Shown: positions 42,011 to 53,597, counted from the first letter of the stretch. The stretch: 64,000 bases of DNA from Xenorhabdus eapokensis (GCF_001908105.1 NZ_MKGQ01000008.1:1-64000); one strand, 5' to 3'. Notes: generated by a model from the sequence alone, not told the origin. Made by a program: numbers and translations.

Positions 42011-42748
42011 TCAATACCCTCTCATCAATGTTCTCTGTTGGCGCCATTGTCCCCAACCTTCCATCATGGCAATAATGGCGATGTAGAGTACGGTCGCCAC
42101 ACCAAATGCCTCAAAGGTTTGTAAGGATTGAGTTTCCACCTGACGAGAAGCATAGGAGAGTTCTGCCACACCAATCGCCATAGTTAATGATGAATTTTTG
42201 ACAATATTCATGTATTGCCCCAATAAAGGTGGCATGGCTATTTTCAGTGCCTGTGGCAACACAACGTGACGCATGGCCTGCCAACCCGTTAAACCCAATG
42301 CATGGGCAGCATATTTCTGCCCGCGTCCGACTCCCTGAATGCCCGCACGTAATTCTTCCGCAACAAACGGGGCTGAGTAGAGAGTTAATCCGATAAATCC
42401 TGCCAGAAATTCAAAAGACGGCCATTCCAGTGTCAGACCGAAAATCATTGTGTCATGGGGCGTGTTCAGCCATATCATCGCCGCTTGTGGCAAAATTTGC
42501 CCGGATGCGAAGTACCAGAAAAACAGTTGTACCAACAGAGGCGTGTTACGAAATACTGTCGTGTAAGCCGTAATCAACCAGCACAGCGGCTTGATTTGGC
42601 TATCCCGTACCGCCGCAATCACAAAACCCAATAAAGTGGAGGAGGTAATAACACAGGCAGAAAGCCACAAGGTGATCAGAAATCCCTGCCAAAGCCATTG
42701 CAGATATTCAGGAGCCAGTAAGTGCTCGGTAATAAATTGCTCAAACAT
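42011..42748 (-). CDS. Polar amino-acid ABC transporter permease (first)
   Basis: A 245-residue permease of the same family, GltJ-like in length and position. It has about five helices and the coupling loop GLTGWQAMRHVVLPQALKIAMP. ATG at 42748 is preferred; the frame extends to a TTG at 42775 that overlaps the intercistronic hairpin. It pairs with the following permease downstream of the binding-protein gene. Confidence 0.85.
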   Translation of the reverse strand: MFEQFITEHLLAPEYLQWLWQGFLITLWLSACVITSSTLLGFVIAAVRDSQIKPLCWLITAYTTVFRNTPLLVQLFFWYFASGQILPQAAMIWLNTPHDTMIFGLTLEWPSFEFLAGFIGLTLYSAPFVAEELRAGIQGVGRGQKYAAHALGLTGWQAMRHVVLPQALKIAMPPLLGQYMNIVKNSSLTMAIGVAELSYASRQVETQSLQTFEAFGVATVLYIAIIAMMEGWGQWRQQRTLMRGY

Positions 42749-42775
42749 CTCGTTCACCACATAAACAAACAGCAA

Positions 42776-42795
42776 AGCCCCGAAATAACGGGGCT
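42776..42795 (-). promoter_or_regulatory. Intercistronic hairpin between binding protein and permeases
   Basis: A 7-bp stem (AGCCCCG/CGGGGCT) with a 6-base loop separates the binding-protein gene from the permeases. Such hairpins stabilise the upstream mRNA or cause partial termination, giving more binding protein than permease. Confidence 0.6.
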
Positions 42796-42848
42796 AATCA
42801 ATTTGTGTTTTAAAATAGAGGCACTAAACAGAAACGGCTAAACGAACA

Positions 42849-43697
42849 TTACTGTTTTGCCTGATCCTCTAACGGCGCAAATTTAAAATCACCACGCGGT
42901 TGAGCGGATTTAGTGTCTGGGCCAAACCAGCGGTTATAGATTTTCTCTGCTTCACCCTCTTTTTCCAATTTCAGTAAGGTTTGGTTAACCGAATCAACCA
43001 ATCGCGTTTCCCCTTTGGAAGCTGCGACTGCTTGATATTCACGAGTAATACTGAAAGGGGAAATTTCAAAATCGGCTTTCTGGGCTTCTGGTACGTTTGC
43101 CAGCAAACCAACCAGTTTCGCATCATCCTGCGTGATCGCCTGAACATTACCATTTCTCAGAGCCGCAAATGCCAACGGTGTATCATCATAAGAGATCACT
43201 TTGGCTGTAGGATAACGCTCACGCAAGGTAATTTCCTGTACAGTGCCCTTGTCTGCACCAATACGCAGTTTGGCAATATCGTCCGGCTTGGTCAGAACAC
43301 CTTTGCGGGCAATAAATTTCTGACCAGTCGCAAAATAAGGGATGGAAAAATCAACTTGTTTTGCGCGTTCGTCAGTGATCGTGAAGTTAGCAGCAATTAA
43401 GTCAATTTTCTTGGAAGAAAGCAGAGGGATGCGGTTTGCTGGATTCGTTGGACGCAGTTCCAGCTTTACCCCCAAATCATTGGCAATCGCATTGGCGATA
43501 TCGACATCATAGCCTGCCAATTTTTTCGTTTGGGGATCGATAAAACCAAAGGGTGGGTTACTGTCAAATACCGCAATACGTACCGTGCCCGCTTTTTTAA
43601 TGTCATCAAGTTTATCTGCTTTTGCCACCCCTGAAACCAATGCCAAGCTGGTCAGCAGAGCAGTAACCGCTACGCGAGAGTTGTTGCGAATCTTCAT
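42849..43697 (-). CDS. Periplasmic amino-acid-binding protein (ABC family 3)
   Basis: A 282-residue solute-binding protein with a Sec signal peptide (hydrophobic core to about 25, likely cleavage after AKA). The mature protein starts DKLDDIKKAGTVRIAVFDSN and has the family-3 features GYDVDIANAIANDLGVKLEL, TITDERAKQVDFSIPYF and LRIGADKGTVQEI. Glutamate/aspartate or a similar polar amino acid is the likely ligand; specificity cannot be read reliably. First gene of the transporter operon. Confidence 0.88.
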   Translation of the reverse strand: MKIRNNSRVAVTALLTSLALVSGVAKADKLDDIKKAGTVRIAVFDSNPPFGFIDPQTKKLAGYDVDIANAIANDLGVKLELRPTNPANRIPLLSSKKIDLIAANFTITDERAKQVDFSIPYFATGQKFIARKGVLTKPDDIAKLRIGADKGTVQEITLRERYPTAKVISYDDTPLAFAALRNGNVQAITQDDAKLVGLLANVPEAQKADFEISPFSITREYQAVAASKGETRLVDSVNQTLLKLEKEGEAEKIYNRWFGPDTKSAQPRGDFKFAPLEDQAKQ

Positions 43698-43807
43698 TGT
43701 ATACCCCTGTTGGTTATTAATTTTTATATATCAACAAAAGCTATCAATTTCGATATAGCACATGAAATAATATAAAATACTATATTTATTCATTTTTGGA
43801 ATAAAAA

Positions 43808-44524
43808 CTATTCCTTTTGGGTCAGTAATTTTTCCAGATTATCACCACCAATATGGCGGAAATCCTGCCCTTTAACGTAATAGAAGATAAATTCACAAAT
43901 ATTCTGGCAACGGTCACCAATGCGCTCAATAGAGCGGGCACAGAAGAGAGCTGTCATAACATTTGGAATGGTTCTGGGATCTTCCATCATGTAGGTCATT
44001 AGCTGGCGGATAATACTTTCGTATTCCTGATCCACTTTTTTGTCTTCATGGTAGATGCGGATAGCTTCTTGCAGATCCATACGGGCAAAGGCATCCAACA
44101 CATCATGCAACATTTGGATCGTATGACGCCCTAATGATTCCAGACTAACCAGCAAGGATTGTTGTTGATGTGAAAATCTTTCAAGCGCGGTCTGGCAAAT
44201 CTTATCGGCAACATCGCCAATACGCTCCAGTTCAGCAATAGTCTTTGAAATAACCATGATCAGACGCAGGTCACTGGCCGTCGGTTGGCGTTTTGCAATG
44301 ATGCGGACGCACGCTTCATCAATCGCCACTTCCAGCATATTAACCTTCTGGTCATCCTCAATCACTTGCCGTGCTAAGACTTCATCCTGGTTGTGCATCG
44401 CCAGAATCGCCTTACTGAGCTGTTCTTCCACCAGCCCGCCCATTGTCATCAATTCTGTACGAATATGTTCCAGTTCAGCCGTAAACTGACCGGAGATATG
44501 TTTGCTGAGATTCAAATTGTCCAT
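43808..44524 (-). CDS. phoU: Phosphate transport regulator PhoU
   Basis: PhoU (238 residues; E. coli 241) is a cytosolic, two-bundle helical protein with metal-binding motifs ([14 protein letters not shown] and [15 protein letters not shown], one per repeat). It links the Pst transporter to the PhoR kinase and keeps the Pho regulon off when phosphate is plentiful. It is the last gene of pstSCAB-phoU, 35 bases after pstB. Confidence 0.97.
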   Translation of the reverse strand: MDNLNLSKHISGQFTAELEHIRTELMTMGGLVEEQLSKAILAMHNQDEVLARQVIEDDQKVNMLEVAIDEACVRIIAKRQPTASDLRLIMVISKTIAELERIGDVADKICQTALERFSHQQQSLLVSLESLGRHTIQMLHDVLDAFARMDLQEAIRIYHEDKKVDQEYESIIRQLMTYMMEDPRTIPNVMTALFCARSIERIGDRCQNICEFIFYYVKGQDFRHIGGDNLEKLLTQKE

Positions 44525-44559
44525 ACGATGCTATGCCCCATACCTTCTATGCCCCCGCA

Positions 44560-45369
44560 TTAACCATAACGGCCAGTAATATAATCTTCGGTCTGTTTCA
44601 TTTTCGGCGTGGTGAACAATCTATCGGTATCACTAAATTCAATCAGTTCACCAAGGTACATAAACGCCGTGGAATCCGAACAGCGAGCCGCCTGCTGCAT
44701 ATTGTGAGTGACGATCACTACGGTATATTCCGATTTCAGTTCACTGATCAACTCTTCAATGCGTCCTGTAGAGATGGGATCAAGTGCCGAACAGGGTTCA
44801 TCCAGCAACAAAACTTCAGGACGAATAGCAATACCACGGGCAATACACAGACGTTGTTGTTGACCACCGGAAAGGCTATACCCACTCTGGTGCAATTTAT
44901 CTTTGGTTTCATTCCACAATGCTGCTTTGGTCAACGCCCATTGGACTCGTTCATCCATCTCTGCTCTGGGCAGTTTTTCAAACAAGCGCACCCCGAAAGC
45001 AATATTGTCGTAAATGGACATCGGGAAGGGTGTTGGTTTTTGGAAGACCATCCCAACTTTGGCACGTAGCAAGGCAATATCTTGCTTATCTGTCAGGATA
45101 TTGGTGCCATCCAGAATAATTTCACCTTCAGCGCGCTGATCACCGTACAATTCATACATTTTGTTGAAAGTACGTAGTAACGTGGACTTGCCACAGCCCG
45201 ATGGTCCGATGAATGCCGTGACCTTATTTTTTGCGATATTCAGCGTAATATTTTTCAGTGCGTGAAACTTGCCGTAATAGAAATTCAGATCACGTACCTG
45301 AATTTTACTTACTGCGATTTTATTTACTGCCATGTTGTTGACTGAAATAACGTCATTCGCCTTATTCAT
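44560..45369 (-). CDS. pstB: Phosphate ABC transporter ATPase PstB
   Basis: PstB (269 residues; E. coli 257) powers high-affinity phosphate uptake. Walker [10 protein letters not shown], signature [15 protein letters not shown] and Walker [13 protein letters not shown] are present. The N-terminal leader is about 12 residues longer than in E. coli and begins at an ATG at 45369; a shorter start at 45333 is possible. Confidence 0.96.
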   Translation of the reverse strand: MNKANDVISVNNMAVNKIAVSKIQVRDLNFYYGKFHALKNITLNIAKNKVTAFIGPSGCGKSTLLRTFNKMYELYGDQRAEGEIILDGTNILTDKQDIALLRAKVGMVFQKPTPFPMSIYDNIAFGVRLFEKLPRAEMDERVQWALTKAALWNETKDKLHQSGYSLSGGQQQRLCIARGIAIRPEVLLLDEPCSALDPISTGRIEELISELKSEYTVVIVTHNMQQAARCSDSTAFMYLGELIEFSDTDRLFTTPKMKQTEDYITGRYG

Positions 45370-45418
45370 CAATATTTATCTCTTTAATACCATCTGATTT
45401 TGTTCCTTTGAAAAAATA

Positions 45419-46327
45419 TTAGTGCTTTTTCTGCGCAAACAGCGCACGCGCCACAATATTAATTAGCAGTACGCACAGGGTGATCAGCAATACCCCAGCC
45501 CATGCCAACTGCTGCCAGTCAGAGAATGGACTCATAGCAAACTTGAAAATAGTAACAGGCAAGTTTGCCATCGGCTGGCTGAGATCGGTGCTCCAGAACT
45601 GGTTAGAAAGCGAAGTGAACAACAACGGAGCCGTTTCGCCAGCGATACGGGCAATAGCCAGCAATACACCGGTAATAATGCCTGATATCGATGCCTTTAA
45701 AGTAATGGCTGAGATCATTTTCCATTTCGGTGTACCCAAGGCATAAGCGGCTTCACGCAAGTTATCCGGCACTAATTTCAGCATGTTTTCCGTCGTGCGA
45801 ATAACGATGGGGATCTGCAACAGTGCTAACGCAATTACCCCTGCCCAACCCGAAAAGTGTTGCACCTTTGCCACCACAACCGTATAGACAAATAATCCGA
45901 CGACAATCGAAGGTGCTGAAAGTAGGATGTCATTAATAAAGCGGATAATTTCTGCCAGCCATGAACGGCGACCATATTCCGCCAGATAAATCCCCGCCAT
46001 AATCCCCAATGGCGTACCAAACACTGTCGCCCAGCAGATCAGCAAACCACTGCCAACGATGGCGTTTGCCAGCCCGCCACCCTCGGTATTGGGAGGTGGC
46101 GTCATTTCAGTAAATAACGCCAGCGACATTCCATCGATACCTTTAGTGACGGTAGAGATTAAAATCCAGCCCAGCCAGAATAAACCGAATGCCATCGTCA
46201 TCATGGATAGCATCAGCGCCAGCCGATTTTTCTGGCGACGCCATGACTGCATACGGCGACGGCTTTTCATCTCCGCGTCGTTTACTGTATTGACTAAATG
46301 TGGAGGTTGCTTATTGATGGTTGTCAT
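45419..46327 (-). CDS. pstA: Phosphate ABC transporter permease PstA
   Basis: PstA (302 residues from the chosen ATG; E. coli 296) is one of the two membrane subunits of the phosphate importer. About six helices are seen, with the EAA-type loop [20 protein letters not shown] and [15 protein letters not shown]. The start at 46327 follows the pstC stop by one base, so translation is coupled. Confidence 0.95.
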   Translation of the reverse strand: MTTINKQPPHLVNTVNDAEMKSRRRMQSWRRQKNRLALMLSMMTMAFGLFWLGWILISTVTKGIDGMSLALFTEMTPPPNTEGGGLANAIVGSGLLICWATVFGTPLGIMAGIYLAEYGRRSWLAEIIRFINDILLSAPSIVVGLFVYTVVVAKVQHFSGWAGVIALALLQIPIVIRTTENMLKLVPDNLREAAYALGTPKWKMISAITLKASISGIITGVLLAIARIAGETAPLLFTSLSNQFWSTDLSQPMANLPVTIFKFAMSPFSDWQQLAWAGVLLITLCVLLINIVARALFAQKKH

Positions 46328-46328
46328 C

Positions 46329-47303
46329 TCAGCGCTGCCCCTCATTTTTTGCCAGACGCATAATCATTAATTTTGACAACGCCAATACGACAAAAGTGAT
46401 GACAAACAAAATCAGTCCCAGTTCCATCAATGCGGCAGTATGCAAACCAGATTCAGCCTCAGCAAACTCATTTGCCAATGCAGAAGTAATACTGTTCCCT
46501 GGCATATACAGCGACCAACTATCAAGTTGGTAGGTATTACCGATAATAAAGGTGACCGCCATTGTTTCCCCCAATGCCCGACCAAGCCCTAACATTACAC
46601 CACCAATCACACCATTCCGGGTATAAGGCAAGACGATATGCCAAATCACTTCCCATGTTGTACAACCGATACCATAAGCAGACTCTTTCATCATCACAGG
46701 GGTCTGTTCAAACACATCACGCATGACCGAAGCGATATAGGGGATAACCATGATGGCAAGAATGACCCCCGCAGCCAGAATGCCAATACCAAAGGCAGGA
46801 CCAGAGAACAGCGCCCCCACGATGGGAACGCTGGAGAGCACGTCACCAACGGGTTGCTGGAAATAGGTGGCAAATAGTGGAGCAAAGACAAACAACCCCC
46901 ACATGCCATAAACAATGCTGGGGATCGCCGCCAATAGCTCTATCGCCACACCTAACGGGCGTTTCAACCAGTTTGGGGACAACTCCGTCAGAAACAGGGC
47001 AATACCAAAACTTACGGGAACCGCAATGATCAGGGCAATCAATGACGTCATCAATGTGCCATAAATCGGTATCAATGCACCAAACAACCCTGCCGGTGCA
47101 TCCCACTCTTTGCTCCATAAGAAAGCAAAACCAAATGTTTGTATACTCGGCCAGGAAGCAATGAGCAGCGAAATGATAATGCCTCCCAGCAGAAATAAAG
47201 TTAACAACGCCGCTAATCTGACCAGGGCGCTGAAGATAATGTCACCCTTTTTGCTCGGTGCTTTCAGCGCCATTTTACGTTCGGCCATACGCTTCATTCT
47301 CAT
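46329..47303 (-). CDS. pstC: Phosphate ABC transporter permease PstC
   Basis: PstC (324 residues; E. coli 319) forms the Pst channel with PstA. Six helices with [19 protein letters not shown] and the coupling loop [20 protein letters not shown] are conserved. ATG at 47303 is chosen because GGGGGAG precedes it by about 10 bases. It follows pstS by 19 bases. Confidence 0.96.
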   Translation of the reverse strand: MRMKRMAERKMALKAPSKKGDIIFSALVRLAALLTLFLLGGIIISLLIASWPSIQTFGFAFLWSKEWDAPAGLFGALIPIYGTLMTSLIALIIAVPVSFGIALFLTELSPNWLKRPLGVAIELLAAIPSIVYGMWGLFVFAPLFATYFQQPVGDVLSSVPIVGALFSGPAFGIGILAAGVILAIMVIPYIASVMRDVFEQTPVMMKESAYGIGCTTWEVIWHIVLPYTRNGVIGGVMLGLGRALGETMAVTFIIGNTYQLDSWSLYMPGNSITSALANEFAEAESGLHTAALMELGLILFVITFVVLALSKLMIMRLAKNEGQR

Positions 47304-47322
47304 TTTTGGTTATCTCCCCCTC

Positions 47323-48345
47323 TTAATAAAAGGAGAGATTGCTCTTCCATGCAGCACGTATCTGGCTGACCACTTCTTCCGGCAGGGTGGCATAATCCAA
47401 CTCTTTCGCCTGTTTTTTGCCGTTGTTATAAGCCCAATCGAAGAATTTCAACACTTCGATACCTTTGGCGGTATTTGCCTGTTGTTTGTGGATGAGAATG
47501 AAGGTAGTAGAGGTAATTGGCCACGCATTATCGCCTTTCTGGTTTGTCAGATCCTGTGCAAAGCTGCTGTTCCAATCCGCACCTTTGGCTGCCGCACTAA
47601 AGTTTTCTTCGGCAGGCGCTAGCACGGCACCATCTGCGGAGACCAATCTGGTATAAGCAAGGTGATTCTGCTTCGCATAGGCATATTCGACATAGCCAAT
47701 CGAACCCGGCAAACGCTGAACAAATGCAGCAATCCCATCATTGCCTTTACCACCCAATCCGGTAGGCCATTTGACGGTCGAGCCAGCGCCAACTTTTTGC
47801 TTCCAATCGCGGTTAACTTTGGACAGATAACTCGTGAAGACATAGGAAGTCCCTGATCCATCAGCGCGACGAACCACGGCAATATTCTGATCCGGCAGTT
47901 TGAGATCCGGATTCAACTTTGCAATTGCCGGATCATTCCATTTCTTGATATTACCCAGATAGATATCACCAAGGGTTTTACCATCCAAAATCAACTGACC
48001 AGATTTAATGCCAGAAATGTTCACTGCCAGCACAATCCCACCGATTACCGTTGGGAACTGGAACAAGCCATCAGTCGCCAATTTTTCATCAGAAAGCGGA
48101 GCATCAGATGCACCAAAATCAACGGTATTGGCAATAATCTGTTTTACACCACCAGAAGAGCCGATACCTTGATAATTGATTTTGTTACCTGTTTCTTTTT
48201 GGTAAGAATCTGCCCACTTGGTATATATCGGTGCAGGAAATGTCGCACCTGCCCCCGTCAAGCTGGCTGCCGCAAATGAAGACAGTGATGTCATGGCAAA
48301 TACAGTCACCATGATGCTCGCCACAGTGGTACGCATTGATTTCAT
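47323..48345 (-). CDS. pstS: Periplasmic phosphate-binding protein PstS
   Basis: PstS (340 residues; E. coli 346) delivers phosphate to PstCA. A Sec signal (cleavage around SFAAA) precedes [19 protein letters not shown]. Phosphate-binding loops are visible: [20 protein letters not shown] and [20 protein letters not shown] lies 9 bases before the ATG at 48345. The operon is headed by a Pho box about 145 bases upstream. Confidence 0.97.
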   Translation of the reverse strand: MKSMRTTVASIMVTVFAMTSLSSFAAASLTGAGATFPAPIYTKWADSYQKETGNKINYQGIGSSGGVKQIIANTVDFGASDAPLSDEKLATDGLFQFPTVIGGIVLAVNISGIKSGQLILDGKTLGDIYLGNIKKWNDPAIAKLNPDLKLPDQNIAVVRRADGSGTSYVFTSYLSKVNRDWKQKVGAGSTVKWPTGLGGKGNDGIAAFVQRLPGSIGYVEYAYAKQNHLAYTRLVSADGAVLAPAEENFSAAAKGADWNSSFAQDLTNQKGDNAWPITSTTFILIHKQQANTAKGIEVLKFFDWAYNNGKKQAKELDYATLPEEVVSQIRAAWKSNLSFY

Positions 48346-48487
48346 ACAATCTCCTGTTGGGTCTTCTACTGAGATACGCGTCATTAATGAAAAACAAATG
48401 ACAGGTATCACTGACAATCTGATTTTCAAGTAATAAAAAGATTCGATAAGGAAAATAGGTGAATTTAATGACAATAAAATGTAGGAA

Positions 48488-48508
48488 TTATGACATTTTT
48501 ATGACAGG
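48488..48508 (-). promoter_or_regulatory. Pho box (PhoB site) of pstS
   Basis: On the minus strand CTGTCATAAAAATGTCAT is very close to the PhoB consensus CTGTCATAWAWCTGTCAY. A further TGTCAT half-site lies about 20 bases nearer to pstS. PhoB would activate pstSCAB-phoU under phosphate starvation. Confidence 0.85.
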
Positions 48509-48547
48509 GCATTTCAGGAATACCTTACGCTTCGTGCAATGATGTTT

Positions 48548-49573
48548 TCATATTGCACTCAACGGAATAGATACGCGAATGGATAGTCCCCCTTTTTCAC
48601 TGCTCCCCACCTGAATATTTCCCCCGTGGGTTTCAATGATACGACGGATGATCGCCAGCCCCAGCCCCACGCCATTATTTATTTCATTTCTATTTCCCTG
48701 CGTAACCGTTCCCTGCGTAAAAGGCTGGAATAAAATAGTGGCTTCTTCTTTCGTCATTCCAGTACCGTTGTCCTCAACCTGAAACCAGCCAAATTTTTCT
48801 GTTGATCCACTACTGATGCGTATCCACCCATTGCCATAACGTCGGGCATTAGTAAACAAATTGATCAGTACCCGTTTGATGGAAAAGGGATGAGCTAAAA
48901 TGAAAATCGAACTTGTCGTTAAGCAATTTTCAATATCTGTATCTCCCGTACAGCGCTGCTCTGCTGTAATCACCTCTTCAAGCACCCCATTCAATTCACA
49001 GCATGTCATCGGCATATCCTGCCCTGCCCGCTGATAATCAATGAATTGATCAATCATGACATTGCACTCTTCAATATCCTGATGGATAGATTCGGTCAGA
49101 AAATCATCTTTTTCTGCCATCATTTCCATCGCCAAACGAATACGGGTAAGTGGCGTGCGCAAATCATGGCTTACGCCAGCCATTAATACCGCCTGATCGC
49201 TTTCCTGTGATTGCAGCTCCATCGACAATCGGTTAAGCGCCCTAATCACAGAACGAGTAGCGGGCGTCCCCATTTCAGGCATTAATGAGCCTCTTCTGCC
49301 TTTTCCTATGTCGATAACAACTTTTTGCATCACCTTCAATGAATGTTTCTGGATAGCGGAATATCGCCAGAACATCATGAGCACGGACAATGCCACCACC
49401 AAGACACTGATAAAGAGATAGGGAAATATCGCGTTAAAAGGGAGCTCTTCTAGTACCACCAGTAGTAAGGTAACCAGAGAGCTGAACAGCAAGCTGCCCA
49501 GCACTGAGTACAGGACACGGAAAAACAAAGTACGCGGAGAAAGCCAAAACTTTTTCACACCGGACTTTTTCAT
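48548..49573 (-). CDS. envZ: Osmosensor kinase EnvZ, short periplasmic form
   Basis: EnvZ (341 residues; E. coli 450) senses osmolarity and phosphorylates OmpR. Two membrane segments (about 16-41 and 48-70) are separated by only a few residues (EELPFNAI) instead of the usual periplasmic domain of more than 100 residues. The HAMP linker, H box [15 protein letters not shown] with His136, N box, DNGTGM and [12 protein letters not shown] are complete. The missing length matches the offset from E. coli His243. Xenorhabdus nematophila EnvZ has this same form. The start overlaps the ompR stop (ATGA). Confidence 0.95.
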   Translation of the reverse strand: MKKSGVKKFWLSPRTLFFRVLYSVLGSLLFSSLVTLLLVVLEELPFNAIFPYLFISVLVVALSVLMMFWRYSAIQKHSLKVMQKVVIDIGKGRRGSLMPEMGTPATRSVIRALNRLSMELQSQESDQAVLMAGVSHDLRTPLTRIRLAMEMMAEKDDFLTESIHQDIEECNVMIDQFIDYQRAGQDMPMTCCELNGVLEEVITAEQRCTGDTDIENCLTTSSIFILAHPFSIKRVLINLFTNARRYGNGWIRISSGSTEKFGWFQVEDNGTGMTKEEATILFQPFTQGTVTQGNRNEINNGVGLGLAIIRRIIETHGGNIQVGSSEKGGLSIRVSIPLSAI

Positions 49574-50289
49574 GCCTTGTTTCCATCAGGAACAAAAACG
49601 TATCCCAGCCCCCAAACTGTCTGGATATAACGAGGATGGGCAGGATCTTCTTCAACCAGGCGCCGCAGGCGGGAAATCTGGACATCAATGGAACGCTCCA
49701 TCGCACCATACTCTCGTCCGCGAGCCAAATTCATCAATTTATCCCGTGATAATGGCTCACGTGGGTAAGAAACCAATACCTTCAACACGGAAAATTCGCC
49801 ACTGGTCAACGGTAATAATTCATCTTGATGAAACATTTCACGCGTTCCGAGATCAAGTTTAAATTTCCCAAACTTGATCACCGCATCATCTGACGTCGGC
49901 GCTCCCGGCAATTCATTAGCTCGTCGCCGCAGGACAGCCCGCATACGTGCTAACAATTCACGCGGGTTAAAAGGCTTGGCAAGATAATCATCAGCGCCAA
50001 TTTCAAGCCCAACAATCCGATCAACTTCTTCCCCTTTCGCGGATACCATGATGATCGGAATCGAATTATGCTGGCTTCTCAGCCGTCGACAAATAGACAA
50101 TCCATCTTCTCCAGGCAACATTAAATCCAGGATAATCAAATGGATGGATTCTCTGGTTAATAAACGATCCATCTGCTCTGCATTTGCTGCGCTACGCACT
50201 TGGAACCCCTGTTCAGATAAGTAACGTTCCAGTAGCACCCGCAAGCGCATATCATCATCAACAACAAGGATCTTATAACTCTCTTGCAT
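49570..50289 (-). CDS. ompR: Osmolarity response regulator OmpR
   Basis: OmpR (239 residues, as in E. coli) controls porin and other envelope genes. The receiver domain carries Asp11/Asp12, phospho-acceptor Asp55 ([12 protein letters not shown]) and Lys105-type switch in [13 protein letters not shown]; the winged-helix DNA-binding domain contains [19 protein letters not shown] and ends [14 protein letters not shown]. Translationally coupled to envZ. Upstream lies greB in the same orientation. Confidence 0.98.
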   Translation of the reverse strand: MQESYKILVVDDDMRLRVLLERYLSEQGFQVRSAANAEQMDRLLTRESIHLIILDLMLPGEDGLSICRRLRSQHNSIPIIMVSAKGEEVDRIVGLEIGADDYLAKPFNPRELLARMRAVLRRRANELPGAPTSDDAVIKFGKFKLDLGTREMFHQDELLPLTSGEFSVLKVLVSYPREPLSRDKLMNLARGREYGAMERSIDVQISRLRRLVEEDPAHPRYIQTVWGLGYVFVPDGNKA

Positions 50290-50406
50290 GTTTCAGCTCC
50301 CAAGATGCTCCATTGCCCGCAACATCCATCACTTTCACAGAAAAACCATAACGCCAATAGAAACTTAACCGCATGTCTTTTAAGGCCGCTAAACAAGCCC
50401 TGTGAC

Positions 50407-50889
50407 TTATACCAAAGGCTGGTAGCTAATTTCCAGTATCCAGTAAGTCACCACGCCATTTGGTGTCATCACCGTGACTTCATCATCAACCTGCTTACCC
50501 AATAATGCTCTCGCCACCGGAGAATCAATGGAAATCCACTTTCTGGCTGGATCAAATTCATCCGATCCTACCAAACGAAACATGTGCTCTTCTTCATTTT
50601 CGTTTTCAACTTTTACCCATGCCCCAAAAAAGACTTTCCCTTCTTGTCGCGGGTCAGGATCGACAATTTGCAGTACATCCAAACGCTTGGATAAAAAACG
50701 TACTCGGCGGTCAATTTCTCTTAACCTTTTTTTACCATAAATGTACTCTGCATTCTCTGAACGATCCCCCAATGCAGCCGCATCTGAAACAGCCTGAGTG
50801 ACTTTGGGACGTTCAACTTTCCAGAGATATTTCAATTCCTGATCAAGCGTATGCCAACCCTCTCGGGTAATATAATTACTCTTGGCCAT
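50407..50889 (-). CDS. greB: Transcription elongation factor GreB
   Basis: GreB (160 residues; E. coli 158) rescues backtracked RNA polymerase by stimulating transcript cleavage. The N-terminal coiled coil (residues about 5-77) with LGDRSENAEYIYGKKRLREI at the tip carries the acidic residues that enter the secondary channel; the C-terminal FKBP-like domain ends VVTYWILEISYQ. The start at 50889 gives the conserved MAKSNYITREGW. In E. coli greB diverges from ompR; here it points the same way as ompR. Confidence 0.96.
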   Translation of the reverse strand: MAKSNYITREGWHTLDQELKYLWKVERPKVTQAVSDAAALGDRSENAEYIYGKKRLREIDRRVRFLSKRLDVLQIVDPDPRQEGKVFFGAWVKVENENEEEHMFRLVGSDEFDPARKWISIDSPVARALLGKQVDDEVTVMTPNGVVTYWILEISYQPLV

Positions 50890-51164
50890 GAGAAAACTCA
50901 CTTGAGAAAAGATGATTAATGGCGGAGTACTATATCTCATCAACTCTCATCAACCCAATCCCAACCTAGAAGATATTTGATGAATTCTGTTACAACATGA
51001 CCAAAATATCGCGCTAAACTGGAAATTATTGCGCTCAGCACGTATAAATGGAGCCAGTTTGAACCATGCCGATACTGTTTCAGATGAAATTTGATCTTAT
51101 CCGGCTCTGTCTGACGATGTCTCAGAATATCTACAGACCCTAAAGAAGTTGAAGAAAACAGACC

Positions 51165-53501
51165 ATGAATGAATCTTTAAATCGAATCATTGCCGGTGAG
51201 CTACAGGCTCAACCACAGCAAATCCTAGCTGCCATCTCCCTGCTTGATGAGGGAAATACGGTTCCCTTTATCGCCCGTTACCGTAAAGAGGCCACCGGTG
51301 GTCTGGATGACACACAGCTCCGCCAACTTGAAAGCCGTCTCGGCTATCTGCGTGAACTGTCCAACCGCCGTCAGACTATCCTGAAATCGATTGAGGAACA
51401 GGGAAAACTAACCGTTGAGCTGGCAGAAGCGATTAACGCAACGCTGAACAAGACTGAGTTGGAAGATCTGTACCTACCTTATAAACCTAAACGCCGTACC
51501 CGTGGACAAACTGCCATCGAAGCCGGATTGGAGCCTTTGGCCGACCTGCTATGGCAAGATCCGCAGCAAGAGCCAGAACTGGCAGCGGCTGCCTATGTCA
51601 ATGCTGACAAAGGCGTTGCTGATACCAAAGCCGCATTGGATGGTGCACGTTATATCCTGATGGAGCGTTTTGCCGAAGATGCAACCCTGCTGGCGAAGGT
51701 ACGTGAATATTTATGGAAAAATGCCCATTTGGTCTCCAGGGTTGTCGAGGGTAAAGAGGAAGAAGGGGCTAAATTCAGCGATTATTTCGATCACCATGAA
51801 GCTATCGCCACTGTCCCTTCCCACCGTGCCCTTGCCATGTTCCGTGGACGCAATGAAGGCATCCTGCAACTTGCTTTGAATGCTGATCCACAATTTGAGG
51901 AAGCCCCAAAAGAGAGTCACTGCGAACAAATTATTACCGATCACTTGCAGTTGCGCCTGAACAATGCACCGGCTGACCATTGGCGCAAAGCCGTGGTGAG
52001 CTGGACATGGCGCATCAAGGTGCTGCTGCATCTGGAAACCGAACTGATGGGTACACTGCGTGAGAAGGCTGAAAATGAGGCTATCAACGTCTTCGCCCGT
52101 AACCTGAATGACCTGCTGATGGCAGCCCCAGCGGGTATGCGCTCAACAATGGGTCTGGACCCAGGTTTGCGTACCGGTGTAAAAGTTGCCGTTGTTGACG
52201 CGACGGGCAAACTGATTGCCACCGATACTATTTATCCGCACACCGGACAGGAAAACAAAGCGGCAGCAATCGTTGCAGCCCTGTGCACTAAACATCAGGT
52301 GGAACTGGTTGCCATTGGCAATGGCACCGCATCCCGTGAAACAGAACGCTTCTTTGCCAACGTTCAGAAACAGTATCCTGACGTCACAGCACAGAAGGTG
52401 GTGGTCAGCGAAGCGGGCGCCTCTGTCTATTCCGCGTCTGAATTGGCTGCACAAGAATTCCCTGATCTGGATGTTTCCCTGCGTGGTGCGGTTTCCATTG
52501 CCCGCCGCCTGCAAGATCCACTGGCTGAACTGGTGAAAATCGAACCCAAATCCATCGGTGTGGGTCAATACCAACATGATGTTAGCCAGACTCTGCTTGC
52601 CAAGAAACTGGATAACGTGGTTGAAGATTGCGTAAACAGCGTCGGCGTTGACCTGAATACCGCCTCTGTTGCCTTGCTGACTCGCGTTGCTGGCCTGACT
52701 CGCACCGTTGCCCAAAATATTGTTAACTGGCGCGACGAAAACGGTCGTTTCGGCAACCGTAACCAACTATTGAAAGTGACCCGTCTGGGGCCAAAAGCCT
52801 TCCTGCAATGTGCGGGCTTCCTGCGCATCAATCAGGGCGATAACCCGCTGGACGCTTCAACCGTTCACCCAGAAGCCTATCCAATCGTTGAGAAGATCCT
52901 GGCAACAACTCAGCAAACCTTGCCTGAACTGATGGGTAATCCGGCTAATTTGCGTAACCTGAGCGCACAGGAGTTCACGACCGAAAAATTTGGTATTCCG
53001 ACCGTCACCGATATCCTGAAAGAGCTGGAAAAACCAGGTCGCGATCCACGTCCTGAATTCAAGACCGCCACATTTGCCGATGGGGTTGAAACCATGAACG
53101 ACCTGCAAGTGGGTATGATCCTGGAAGGTACGGTCACTAACGTGACCAATTTTGGTGCATTCGTAGACATCGGTGTCCACCAGGATGGGCTGGTTCATAT
53201 CTCCTCTCTATCCGACCGTTTTGTGGAAGATCCACACACCGTCGTCAAAACAGGTGATATCGTGAAAGTGAAGGTGATGGATGTTGACCTCAACCGCAAG
53301 CGTATTGCATTGACCATGCGTCTTGATGAGCAACCAGGTGAAACACAAGCACGCCGTAGCTCTCAGGGAGGTCACCGTCAGGATCGCAATAATCGTAACG
53401 GCAATGGCAGAAACCGCCCTATTTCACGTTCAGGTTCTGCACCTTTAGCTAATAGTGCTATGAGTGATGCATTGGCCGCTGCCTTTAATAAAAAACGTTA
53501 G
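51165..53501 (+). CDS. tex: RNA-binding transcription accessory protein Tex (YhgF)
   Basis: Tex (778 residues; E. coli YhgF 773) is a conserved nucleic-acid-binding protein related to eukaryotic Spt6. Domains in order: N-terminal helical region with [19 protein letters not shown], YqgF/RuvC-like domain ([20 protein letters not shown]), helix-hairpin-helix pairs ([19 protein letters not shown]) and a C-terminal S1 domain ([19 protein letters not shown]), ending in a basic Arg/Asn-rich tail. Divergent from greB. Confidence 0.96.
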   Translation: MNESLNRIIAGELQAQPQQILAAISLLDEGNTVPFIARYRKEATGGLDDTQLRQLESRLGYLRELSNRRQTILKSIEEQGKLTVELAEAINATLNKTELEDLYLPYKPKRRTRGQTAIEAGLEPLADLLWQDPQQEPELAAAAYVNADKGVADTKAALDGARYILMERFAEDATLLAKVREYLWKNAHLVSRVVEGKEEEGAKFSDYFDHHEAIATVPSHRALAMFRGRNEGILQLALNADPQFEEAPKESHCEQIITDHLQLRLNNAPADHWRKAVVSWTWRIKVLLHLETELMGTLREKAENEAINVFARNLNDLLMAAPAGMRSTMGLDPGLRTGVKVAVVDATGKLIATDTIYPHTGQENKAAAIVAALCTKHQVELVAIGNGTASRETERFFANVQKQYPDVTAQKVVVSEAGASVYSASELAAQEFPDLDVSLRGAVSIARRLQDPLAELVKIEPKSIGVGQYQHDVSQTLLAKKLDNVVEDCVNSVGVDLNTASVALLTRVAGLTRTVAQNIVNWRDENGRFGNRNQLLKVTRLGPKAFLQCAGFLRINQGDNPLDASTVHPEAYPIVEKILATTQQTLPELMGNPANLRNLSAQEFTTEKFGIPTVTDILKELEKPGRDPRPEFKTATFADGVETMNDLQVGMILEGTVTNVTNFGAFVDIGVHQDGLVHISSLSDRFVEDPHTVVKTGDIVKVKVMDVDLNRKRIALTMRLDEQPGETQARRSSQGGHRQDRNNRNGNGRNRPISRSGSAPLANSAMSDALAAAFNKKR

Positions 53502-53517
53502 TTGACTTAAAATGATT

Positions 53518-53555
53518 TCCTGAACTGGCTCAATTGAGTCAATTCAGGATCTTTA
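53518..53555 (+). terminator. tex terminator
   Basis: A 7-bp stem (TCCTGAA 53518-53524, TTCAGGA 53543-53549) containing a second inner dyad is followed by TCTTTAATTTT. It separates tex from the convergent AT-rich operon. Confidence 0.7.
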
Positions 53556-53597
53556 ATTTTGTATTTATGCATCATATTAATAGGATTCGAAAACACC

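Noticed and set aside
48548..50289. phoR-phoB, suggested by the neighbouring pst operon
   Set aside because: The kinase H-box region and the regulator sequence are EnvZ/OmpR; no PAS domain of PhoR is present.
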